Positions 1 through 4,686 of a stretch of DNA of 5,052 nucleotides are shown piece after piece. Position 1 is the first letter of the stretch, and each line of letters opens with the position of its first letter. Made by a program: the position numbers and the translations under genes. The notes beneath the pieces are model-generated. The model did no database searches, was not told the origin of the DNA, and saw nothing but the letters and a program-made list of their open reading frames with translations. Origin of the DNA: Clostridia bacterium (GTDB lineage Bacteria; Bacillota; Clostridia; Christensenellales; UBA1242); NCBI GenBank assembly GCA_023228225.1, contig JALOBO010000122.1:1-5052 (forward strand), in the 5' to 3' direction.

Positions 1-1
1 A

Positions 2-508
2 GCATTACAGGAAGGATGGATACCACCTGAGTATATAAGCGAAGATATGTATCAGAAATATAGAGAGACACGAGATAAAGATGACCCTCTTACAGCTTTT
101 ATGGGTATTGGATGTTCTTTCGGAGGAAAGTGGTTCGGAGGTTATGCGAGGGGAGGAATAAATCGTAATTATGCAGGTGAAGCAAGGTCATCACTTGTTA
201 AATTGGCTCCGCTTATAAAAGATGCGCATTTCAATGCCTGTCTGTATTCTAACTATACGCCGGAAAATATGCTTATATACTGCGATCCTCTTTATGAAGG
301 TACTACAGGATATAGGGATAATTTTGATTCATTAAGTTTCTGGAACGTTATGCGTGAGTGGTCTAAGAATAACATAGTTGTAATATCGGAATTCAAAGCT
401 CCTGTCGATTTCAGGTGCGTCTTGTCAATTGATTCAAGGACATCAATACGAAACGGTGAAAACATATCAGCATCTACAGTAGAGAAACTATTTATATATA
501 ACTATTGA
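2..508 (+). CDS. D12-type (Dam-like) DNA adenine methyltransferase, 5'-truncated by window edge
   Basis: The reading frame is open from base 2, so the gene starts upstream of the window and 168 C-terminal residues are visible. The first visible residues (ALQEGWIPPEYISEDMY) and the GIGCSFGGKWFGGYAR block match the phage-type Dam-like family (MethyltransfD12, PF02086), which transfers a methyl group from SAM to N6 of adenine in duplex DNA. The catalytic motif IV lies near the C-terminus, as expected for alpha-class enzymes, within YCDPLYEGTTGY. The usual DPPY reads DPLY here (bases 284-295), a Pro to Leu change in the active-site loop. The tail (FWNVMREWS, VVISEFKAP, and a terminal EKLFIY) also fits the family and looks intact. 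The N-terminal SAM-binding motif I is outside the window. An ATG at 47 is internal, not the start. The stop TGA (506-508) overlaps the -35 box of the next promoter. Family call is firm; activity is uncertain because of DPLY. Confidence 0.9.
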   Translation, partial: ALQEGWIPPEYISEDMYQKYRETRDKDDPLTAFMGIGCSFGGKWFGGYARGGINRNYAGEARSSLVKLAPLIKDAHFNACLYSNYTPENMLIYCDPLYEGTTGYRDNFDSLSFWNVMREWSKNNIVVISEFKAPVDFRCVLSIDSRTSIRNGENISASTVEKLFIYNY

Positions 509-533
509 CAAAATATACTTATTATGATAATAT
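505..533 (+). promoter_or_regulatory. Sigma70-type promoter upstream of the second methyltransferase
   Basis: A perfect TTGACA -35 box lies at 505-510, followed by a -10 region GATAATAT. This can be read as TAATAT at 528-533 with a 17-bp spacer or as GATAAT at 526-531 with a 15-bp spacer. It sits in the only gap between the two methyltransferase genes and its -35 overlaps the upstream stop codon. The flanking TATTGACAAAA string recurs at two other promoters in the window (around 4251 and 5019). The expected leader before the ATG at 559 is about 20 nt. Confidence 0.7.
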
Positions 534-558
534 TTAAATTATAAGTAAGGAATATTAA

Positions 559-1341
559 ATGATTATTGATACATGTGAACTTTATAACGAAGACTGCCTT
601 ATAAAAATGAATGATATACCTGATAAAAGTGTGGATATGATTTTGTGTGATTTACCATATGGTACTACGCAATGTAAGTGGGATGTGATTATTCCTTTTG
701 AATCATTATGGAAACAATATAACAGGATTATAAAAGATAATGGTGCTGTTGTATTGTTTGGGAGCGAACCGTTTTCGAGTTATTTACGCATTAGTAATAT
801 TAAATATTATAAATATGATTGGATATGGGATAAAATAAAAGGTACTGGGTTTTTAAATGCTAAGAAACAGCCAATGAGAAATAATGAACTAATTTCTGTA
901 TTTTATAGGAATCAATGTATTTATAAACCTATTATGACTACAGGACATAATAGAAAAACATCATATAAAAAAGCATGTTTTCAGACGGATGTTTATGGAA
1001 CTATGAAAAGAAATTACAGATATGATTCAACTGAAAGATATCCAAGAAGTATTATTGAATGTAGTACAGATACGCAAAACTGCTCTTTCCATCCTACACA
1101 AAAGCCGGTAGCACTTATGGAATATCTTATAAAAACCTATACAAATGAAGGAGAAACAGTGATTGATAACTGTATGGGAAGCGGTACAACCGGAGTTGCA
1201 TGTGTAAATACTGGAAGAAAATTTATCGGTATAGAATGGAACCCTGAAGAGGGAAAGCATGATATATATTTTAACATAGCAGTAGAAAGAATTAAGCAGG
1301 CTGTTAAATATAAAAAAGAAGAGCAAATTGAATTGTTTTAA
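559..1341 (+). CDS. Beta-class site-specific DNA methyltransferase (N6-adenine or N4-cytosine)
   Basis: A 260-aa phage-type DNA methyltransferase of the N6_N4_Mtase family (PF01555), using SAM to modify an exocyclic amino group. Catalytic motif IV is near the N-terminus as DLPYGTTQCKWD (31-42). HPTQKP is at 178-183 and the SAM-binding motif I is at 201-215 (VIDNCMGSGTTGVAC), followed by FIGIE (222-226). Motif IV before the recognition domain and motif I after it is the beta-class order. DLPYG in place of DPPYG is, to my knowledge, a regular variant of this phage subfamily, so it is not by itself a sign of inactivity. Full length looks complete. The start at 559 is supported by TAAGGA about 7 nt upstream and by the promoter at 505-533. 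No restriction nuclease is adjacent, so this is an orphan methyltransferase, as is usual for phage self-protection. The target sequence cannot be read from the protein. Confidence 0.93.
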   Translation: MIIDTCELYNEDCLIKMNDIPDKSVDMILCDLPYGTTQCKWDVIIPFESLWKQYNRIIKDNGAVVLFGSEPFSSYLRISNIKYYKYDWIWDKIKGTGFLNAKKQPMRNNELISVFYRNQCIYKPIMTTGHNRKTSYKKACFQTDVYGTMKRNYRYDSTERYPRSIIECSTDTQNCSFHPTQKPVALMEYLIKTYTNEGETVIDNCMGSGTTGVACVNTGRKFIGIEWNPEEGKHDIYFNIAVERIKQAVKYKKEEQIELF

Positions 1342-1352
1342 GGAGTGAACGT

Positions 1353-1676
1353 ATGATAGAAAAATTTACACAGGGTCCGTGGATAGCAGCAGGACCGTCA
1401 TTTGGTGATGAAAAACCCAGATATTATAATTCTGTAGTGACAGACAAAGACCAATATGATGATGATTTTTGTGATATATGTGATGTTTTGGATGAATGTG
1501 ATGAAGAGACGATGAATGCTAATGCTTTTCTTATTTCTGCTGCACCTGAAATGTATTATTGTTTGAAAGAAATTGCATCATTAGCGAGTACTGATACGAC
1601 GAAAGGAGAAGATGTTTATATCAGAGACTTTTCAAAAATAAGAAAAATACTGAAAAAAGCTAGAGGTGAAGTATGA
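1353..1676 (+). CDS. Small conserved phage protein of the 'xGPW ... LISAAPEM' type
   Basis: A 107-aa acidic protein. The N-terminal FTQGPW (5-10) and the central NANAFLISAAPEMYYCLK (55-72) are the hallmarks of a widespread small phage/prophage protein family whose function, as far as I know, is undetermined. The Lys/Arg-rich end (RKILKKARGE) is also typical. The middle (30-52) is rich in Asp and carries Cys40, Cys43 and Cys49. An AAGGAG ribosome binding site at 1340-1345 overlaps the end of the upstream methyltransferase gene and supports the ATG at 1353, so the two are probably co-transcribed. Its last four bases are shared with the start of the next gene (ATGA), suggesting translational coupling. 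Family resemblance is confident; no role is proposed. Confidence 0.8.
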   Translation: MIEKFTQGPWIAAGPSFGDEKPRYYNSVVTDKDQYDDDFCDICDVLDECDEETMNANAFLISAAPEMYYCLKEIASLASTDTTKGEDVYIRDFSKIRKILKKARGEV

Positions 1677-2008
1677 AATGTATTGTCTGTGGCAATGAAA
1701 CTGAAGGCGTATGCGAAGACTGCGAGAGACCTGTATGTGAAGACTGTGAGTCCCCGTTTGATTTTTTCTTACAGAATACGTGTGATTTATGTCCTACGTG
1801 TTACGAGAGTAGAAAACACCGCCACAATGAATTGTTGATACAAAGAGAAAAAGAGAAAAATAAACACAAGGAAAAAAGGAAGAATAATAATCATAAGAAT
1901 ACCAAGCACAAAATAGACAAAATAATAGACAAAATAATAGACAAAATTGATACATACTGTAAGGCAAAAGAAATAACTGATAGGATTTTTCGTGAAACTG
2001 GGGAGTAA
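1673..2008 (+). CDS. Cys-rich, Lys-rich putative zinc-binding phage protein
   Basis: A 111-aa protein. The N-terminal 43 residues hold nine cysteines in CxxC spacing (C3/C6, C14/C17, C22/C25, C37/C40/C43), a layout like treble-clef or B-box-type zinc modules and consistent with two or more bound metals. Residues 47-80 are very basic (Lys, Arg, His, Asn) and could contact nucleic acid, followed by a KIID repeat (80-93) encoded by a perfect 12-bp tandem DNA repeat. The ATG overlaps the upstream stop as ATGA and is preceded by AGAGGTGA at 1662-1669. I do not recognise a named family. A role as a zinc-dependent nucleic-acid or protein-binding accessory factor is inferred from composition only. 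Confidence 0.72.
   Translation: MKCIVCGNETEGVCEDCERPVCEDCESPFDFFLQNTCDLCPTCYESRKHRHNELLIQREKEKNKHKEKRKNNNHKNTKHKIDKIIDKIIDKIDTYCKAKEITDRIFRETGE
1912..1947 (+). repeat. Three perfect tandem copies of a 12-bp unit (AATAGACAAAAT)
   Basis: Copies at 1912-1923, 1924-1935 and 1936-1947 are identical. The unit is a multiple of three, so copy-number change keeps the reading frame and only adds or removes a four-residue KIID step in the host protein (residues 80-93). The encoded stretch alternates charged and Ile residues and is probably helical. Confidence 0.9.
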
Positions 2009-2010
2009 GT

Positions 2011-2061
2011 GTGAAATATACAAAAGGTAAACTATCAGAATATAAAAGGACAAATAAATGA
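2011..2061 (+). CDS. Possible 16-aa GTG-start mini-ORF coupling two zinc-protein genes
   Basis: GTG at 2011 opens a 16-codon frame (MKYTKGKLSEYKRTNK) whose TGA overlaps the next gene's ATG as ATGA (2058-2061). A GGGGAG purine run at 2000-2005 sits about 5 nt upstream of the GTG, inside the end of the preceding gene. Position and overlap suggest a coupling leader peptide or a real micro-gene. Against it, the next gene has its own AAAGGA site at 2046-2050 with a 7-nt spacer, and a 16-codon frame can arise by chance. The peptide is basic and matches nothing I know. Confidence 0.3.
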   Translation: MKYTKGKLSEYKRTNK

Positions 2062-2240
2062 AAACTATTATGAGATATTGCAGAAATTGTAGAGGAATAA
2101 CACCTCATGACATAAGAACCAATGATTTCACAGGATTTGGAAGAGTGTTTTTTGCTTTAATCAGTATAGGTGTAAGCGAAATTGTAAGAGAAGAATATTA
2201 TGTATGTCAAAAATGTGGCAGAAAAGTATCTGCTAGATAA
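2058..2240 (+). CDS. 60-aa zinc-ribbon protein
   Basis: A 60-residue protein with paired CxxC knuckles at both ends (C8/C11 in YCRNC and C50/C53 in VCQKC), the classic zinc-ribbon layout. Between them is a hydrophobic stretch GRVFFALISIGVSEIV (28-43), which could be a core strand/helix or a short membrane-contacting segment; it is too short and polar at the edges to call a clear transmembrane helix. The start has AAAGGA 7 nt upstream and overlaps the stop of a 16-codon frame. Small zinc ribbons of this sort are frequent in phage accessory regions; specific function not recognised. Confidence 0.65.
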   Translation: MKTIMRYCRNCRGITPHDIRTNDFTGFGRVFFALISIGVSEIVREEYYVCQKCGRKVSAR

Positions 2241-2275
2241 TAACGGTCATTCTAAAATTATGAGCATGTACAGAT

Positions 2276-2467
2276 ATGGTTAGTACTTTTAAGTATGATA
2301 CACAGAACGCAAGTGCATACAATCTTTTTGGTGATAAAGTTAATTCAGACAATGCAATAAACGGGTTAAAAATTGCAGACACACTGATAGAAATTTATCT
2401 TTTTCACAGAAAATTTCAGACAAAAGAATATAAAGAAAGTTGTAATAGAGTGTGGTCAGATGAATAA
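2276..2467 (+). CDS. Hypothetical 63-aa protein, start unsupported
   Basis: A 63-residue frame with no recognised family. The C-terminal half (LKIADTLIEIYLFHRKFQTK, 31-50) looks like an amphipathic helix. There is no Shine-Dalgarno-like sequence before the ATG at 2276, and the frame is closed by a TGA at 2261-2263 just upstream, so no better start exists. It may be a weakly translated gene, a decayed remnant, or a chance frame. It is followed after 11 bp by a terminator-like hairpin, so it could be the last gene of the upstream operon. Confidence 0.4.
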   Translation: MVSTFKYDTQNASAYNLFGDKVNSDNAINGLKIADTLIEIYLFHRKFQTKEYKESCNRVWSDE

Positions 2468-2478
2468 TTACTATATTG

Positions 2479-2505
2479 CAAAAACAGCCTATTACAGGCG
2501 TTTTG
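2479..2505 (+). terminator. Terminator-like hairpin closing the first operon
   Basis: The left arm AAAAC, a bulged A and GCCT (2481-2490) pairs with AGGC then GTTTT (2496-2504) around the loop ATTAC. This makes nine base pairs with one bulge, and the right arm itself is T-rich. The GC core is only five pairs and the T tract (TTTTGT) is interrupted, so termination would be partial. The location just after the stop at 2467 and before a good promoter supports the reading. Confidence 0.42.
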
Positions 2506-2513
2506 TATATTGG

Positions 2514-2522
2514 TGGTATAAT
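2514..2522 (+). promoter_or_regulatory. Extended -10 promoter for the DUF1848 unit
   Basis: TGGTATAAT is a perfect extended -10 element (TGnTATAAT). The upstream -35 is poor (TTACAG at 2492-2497 with a 19-bp spacer, lying within the hairpin), which extended -10 promoters tolerate. Predicted start near 2529 gives a leader of about 100 nt before the ATG at 2627. That leader contains the palindrome at 2555-2568. A separate TTGACA at 2523-2528 has only a poor -10 (CAATAT at 2547-2552) and is less convincing. Confidence 0.5.
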
Positions 2523-2554
2523 TTGACATCCAGTACATAAACTGCGCAATATAG

Positions 2555-2568
2555 GCTTAATTTTAAGC
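2555..2568. promoter_or_regulatory. 14-bp palindrome in the leader, possible operator
   Basis: GCTTAATTTTAAGC has perfect 6-bp arms (GCTTAA/TTAAGC) around TT. It lies roughly 25-40 bp downstream of the predicted transcription start for the 2627 gene, a position where a dimeric repressor could block transcription. It directly abuts the right arm of the 9-bp inverted repeat. It may also be simple AT-rich coincidence. Confidence 0.35.
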
Positions 2569-2626
2569 ATTTGCGGGCATTTTGTAACATATATGCAAGT
2601 ACATTAATTGTGAACAGGTGGATATT

Positions 2627-2980
2627 ATGAAAAAAACAGAGTACGGATTAGACGATAACAGTTATGATAAAGTATTGCTTGACCAATTGAGTTCGATATT
2701 TTATCCAGTAAACAATAAGGATTGTATTAGAATTCCCGAAGGAACAGTGCATGAAATAAAAACTGCATCTGCTTATGAATTACCTGAAAAAGATAAACTT
2801 TGGGATATTCTTACATCTTCGCAGGAAACATTAAAAAAATCCAATGATGTGCATATCCATAAAAATGGATTCAGTGAGTTGCGTGATGATATTGGAAAAG
2901 AATGCTTGGATTATTTACAAGAAAAAGCAAAAAATATATTGCCAATAGATAAGACAGGAATATGGAATTATTATTTATAA
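2627..2980 (+). CDS. Hypothetical 117-aa protein, partner gene of DUF1848
   Basis: The frame can be extended to GTG at 2618, but AGGTGG at 2616-2621 lies 5 nt before the ATG at 2627 and overlaps the GTG, so ATG 2627 is chosen. The 117-aa soluble protein is Asp/Glu/Lys-rich and has no signal peptide or membrane segment. Visible features are a probable N-terminal helix (YDKVLLDQLSSIF), a central IRIPEGTVHEI strand-like segment (35-45), and a C-terminal helix (KECLDYLQEKAKN). I recognise no family. It is the first gene behind its own promoter, and its stop overlaps the ribosome binding site of the DUF1848 gene only 9 bp downstream, so the two are very likely co-expressed. Confidence 0.68.
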   Translation: MKKTEYGLDDNSYDKVLLDQLSSIFYPVNNKDCIRIPEGTVHEIKTASAYELPEKDKLWDILTSSQETLKKSNDVHIHKNGFSELRDDIGKECLDYLQEKAKNILPIDKTGIWNYYL

Positions 2981-2989
2981 GGAGTAAAC

Positions 2990-3934
2990 ATGATATTAAG
3001 TGTTTCTAGAAGAACAGATATACCTGCATTCTATTCGGATTGGTTTTATAATCGTATTGAAGAAGGTTATGTAGAAGTTCGTAATCCAATGAATGTTCAT
3101 CAGATATCAAAAATTAAACTATCACCTGACACTATTGAATGTATTGTCTTCTGGACTAAAAACCCTTCTGACAAGTTTGTTGAAAACCTTAAAATTCTTG
3201 ATGACTTAGGATATACATACTATTTCCAGTTTACTATTACACCTTACGATAAAGCTATTGAAAGAAATGTACCAGAAAAAAAACAAATAATGCAGACTTT
3301 TATAAATCTTTCAGATAAAATAGGTAAAGAAAAAGTTCTGTGGAGATATGACCCTATATTTCTGAGTGAAAAGTATACACTTGATTATCATTACAAATGT
3401 TTTGATTATATGGCATCAAATCTAGATAGTTTTACAGATAAGTGTATCATCAGCTTTATTGATAGGTATTCGCGTATAAATAACAGGCTTGAGTTAGAAA
3501 ATATTAACGATGCAACTTATTTACAAATGTTGAATATTGGGAAACAATTTTCTTTAATTGCAAGTAAATACAATATAAAAATAGAAACATGTAGTGAAAA
3601 CGTAGATTTTAAAACGTATGGTATAGAAAAAGGGCATTGTATTGATGGTGAACTTATAAAAAAAATAACAAATAAACAGTTTTTATTTAAAAAAGATGCT
3701 ACACAAAGAAAAGAATGCGGTTGTATTTCAAGCGTTGATATAGGTGCTTATAATACTTGCAGACACAATTGTGTTTATTGTTATGCCAATTGGATTGACA
3801 TGGTTGATAAACATGTTATTCGTTATAATCCAAGAAGCACTTTGCTTTGTTCAGAGATAGAACATGATGACAAAGTTATAGACAAAACGATATTATCATG
3901 CCCGGTTGAAGAGCAGAAATTGTTTGATTATTAA
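2990..3934 (+). CDS. DUF1848 family protein with C-terminal radical-SAM-like Fe-S Cys cluster
   Basis: A 314-aa protein that I recognise as DUF1848 (PF08902), a bacterial/archaeal family with no established function to my knowledge. The N-terminal part has the family hallmarks SVSRRTDIPAFY (4-15), FWTKNP (54-59), FQFTITPY (79-86), LWRYDPI (117-123) and IISFIDRYSR (153-162), suggesting an alternating beta/alpha barrel-like core. On the C-terminal side is CGCISSVDIGAYNTC followed by RHNCVYCYA. Cys257, Cys261 and Cys264 form CX3CX2C, the spacing that binds the 4Fe-4S cluster in radical SAM enzymes, with extra Cys243 and Cys245. In ordinary radical SAM proteins this motif is near the N-terminus, so the order here looks permuted. 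It has AAGGAG at 2979-2984 with a 5-nt spacer. Length looks complete and all hallmark residues are present, so it should be active. Substrate unknown. Confidence 0.92.
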   Translation: MILSVSRRTDIPAFYSDWFYNRIEEGYVEVRNPMNVHQISKIKLSPDTIECIVFWTKNPSDKFVENLKILDDLGYTYYFQFTITPYDKAIERNVPEKKQIMQTFINLSDKIGKEKVLWRYDPIFLSEKYTLDYHYKCFDYMASNLDSFTDKCIISFIDRYSRINNRLELENINDATYLQMLNIGKQFSLIASKYNIKIETCSENVDFKTYGIEKGHCIDGELIKKITNKQFLFKKDATQRKECGCISSVDIGAYNTCRHNCVYCYANWIDMVDKHVIRYNPRSTLLCSEIEHDDKVIDKTILSCPVEEQKLFDY

Positions 3935-3970
3935 ATAATACATTGAAAACCATAAGAAGGTATTATATAA

Positions 3971-4225
3971 ATGTCAGAAGATACAACTTACTTGAAAACG
4001 GATACAAATATGACTAATAAACTAAAGCCATGTCCATTGTGTGGTGGAGAAGCTAAAAGGATATCGAATAATCGCATCGCATGTAAAAAATGTGGATTAC
4101 GAACTGTGTCAAGGCAATCATATATTGAAAATGAAGTAAGATGGAATACGCGCGTAAAATTAAATGACGGTGACGAATCATGTCCAAGACATAATCATAT
4201 CCAACATAAAATAAAAGAAGATTAA
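3971..4225 (+). CDS. Lar-like restriction alleviation zinc-ribbon protein
   Basis: An 84-aa protein matching the Lar family pattern (PF14354): LKPCPLCGGEAKR, then IACKKCG and a closing VRWNTRV. Four cysteines in two CxxC pairs form a zinc ribbon. Lar from the E. coli Rac prophage alleviates type I restriction by favouring host modification; many phage relatives are named by similarity only. The family usually begins a few residues before LKPCP, which fits the internal ATG at 4010. However, 4010 lacks a good ribosome binding site, while 3971 has AGAAGG about 10 nt upstream, so 3971 is retained with reservation. The C-terminal 18 residues beyond WNTRV are polar and look unstructured. It may be co-transcribed with DUF1848, 36 bp upstream. 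Confidence 0.78.
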   Translation: MSEDTTYLKTDTNMTNKLKPCPLCGGEAKRISNNRIACKKCGLRTVSRQSYIENEVRWNTRVKLNDGDESCPRHNHIQHKIKED

Positions 4226-4251
4226 ATATGGTATTAGTTTATTTATAAGTA

Positions 4252-4280
4252 TTGACAAAACATAATATATATGTTAGTTT
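4252..4280 (+). promoter_or_regulatory. TATTGACAAAA-type promoter upstream of the 47-aa gene
   Basis: TTGACA at 4252-4257, a 17-bp spacer and TAGTTT at 4275-4280. The -10 is weak but is preceded by TG in extended -10 position (TGTTAGTTT). The predicted start would be only about 12 nt before the ATG at 4299, so the leader would be little more than the AAGGAG site. The -35 and its flanks match those of the promoters at 505 and 5020. Confidence 0.6.
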
Positions 4281-4298
4281 ATGAACAAGGAGATATGT

Positions 4299-4442
4299 AT
4301 GGTCAATAAAATAGACGTGAAAATAATGGAAGATAAGTGTAGGGAGCTGTGTGAACATGCAGAAAAAATGCGTGAATTAGCTAAATTGAATTTAGAATTA
4401 TCAAAGAAAATGGTTGATTTATTTGCTGGTTATAAATTATAA
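4299..4442 (+). CDS. 47-aa helical small protein
   Basis: An ATG at 4299 has a perfect AAGGAG at 4287-4292 with a 6-nt spacer and lies just behind a promoter, so this short frame is well supported. The 47-residue product (begins MVNKIDVKIMEDK, ends MVDLFAGYKL) is Glu/Lys/Leu-rich with a run of spaced Leu/Met residues (CRELCEHAEKMRELAKLNLE) typical of an amphipathic helix or short coiled coil. It holds Cys14 and Cys18. No family recognised. The next gene's ribosome binding site overlaps its stop codon, so the pair is one operon. Confidence 0.68.
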   Translation: MVNKIDVKIMEDKCRELCEHAEKMRELAKLNLELSKKMVDLFAGYKL

Positions 4443-4455
4443 GGAGACAAATTAA

Positions 4456-4686
4456 ATGGAAAAAGATTTTTTTGAATTGTATGAACGATATCCTAATTTA
4501 GCACTTGAAGTTGGACATAATTCTGTTGCTGACTGGATTATAGAAGTGTATGACAAAAGAGGAAAAGAACCGGGATATTCTGGCAAACCTGTAGTTAGTG
4601 TACAAAATTGCACAAGAGACCTTGCATTTGCAAAGGCATATGTGGCTCTTGCTGAATATTTTTGTGATAAGTTTGGAGGTTATTGA
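4456..4686 (+). CDS. Hypothetical 76-aa phage protein
   Basis: A 76-aa soluble protein with AAGGAG at 4441-4446 and a 9-nt spacer. It shows a probable helix at the N-terminus (FFELYERYPNLALEV), a beta-like middle (WIIEVYDKRG and KPVVSVQNC) and a C-terminal helix (DLAFAKAYVALAEYFCDKF), consistent with a small alpha/beta domain. I do not recognise a named family. The stop shares its last base with the ATG of the next frame (TGATG), and its 3' end contains that frame's GGAGG site, so the two are coupled. Confidence 0.72.
   Translation: MEKDFFELYERYPNLALEVGHNSVADWIIEVYDKRGKEPGYSGKPVVSVQNCTRDLAFAKAYVALAEYFCDKFGGY

Larger units (their letters stand above)
2471..2554. repeat. 9-bp perfect inverted repeat framing the intergenic region
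   Basis: CTATATTGC at 2471-2479 is the exact reverse complement of GCAATATAG at 2546-2554, with a 66-bp spacer that contains the terminator-like hairpin and the extended -10. Flanking AATTA on the left also has a counterpart on the right after three extra bases. It could fold into a multi-branch RNA if transcription reads through, or serve as paired protein sites. Function is unknown. Confidence 0.45.

Noticed and set aside
1027..1326. 99-codon open frame on the - strand
   Set aside because: It lies entirely inside the well-supported beta-class methyltransferase, and its product is the Phe/Cys/Ser-rich pattern expected from the antisense of an AT-rich gene.
1787..2108. Two overlapping - strand frames rich in Phe, Leu, Tyr
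   Set aside because: They are antisense to the Lys-rich gene at 1673 and the start of the zinc-ribbon gene; the hydrophobic runs mirror Lys/Asn codons on the + strand rather than real membrane segments.
2340..2570. 76-codon - strand frame crossing the intergenic region
   Set aside because: No ribosome binding site or promoter is visible in the right place, it runs through the hairpin and inverted repeat, and all neighbours are on the + strand. It is kept only as a remote alternative to the weak 63-aa + strand frame.
2618..2626. GTG start extending the 117-aa protein by three residues
   Set aside because: The GTG overlaps the AGGTGG ribosome binding site that is correctly spaced for ATG 2627.
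2855..2870. Perfect hairpin ATCCAT-AAAA-ATGGAT inside the 117-aa gene
   Set aside because: It is a short AT-rich stem in coding sequence with no T tract, far from either gene end; it probably reflects codon coincidence (HIHKNG).
3795..3800. TTGACA inside the DUF1848 gene
   Set aside because: It lies in the conserved Cys-cluster coding region (encoding IDM) and lacks the TATTGACAAAA flanks and a -10 at a suitable distance.
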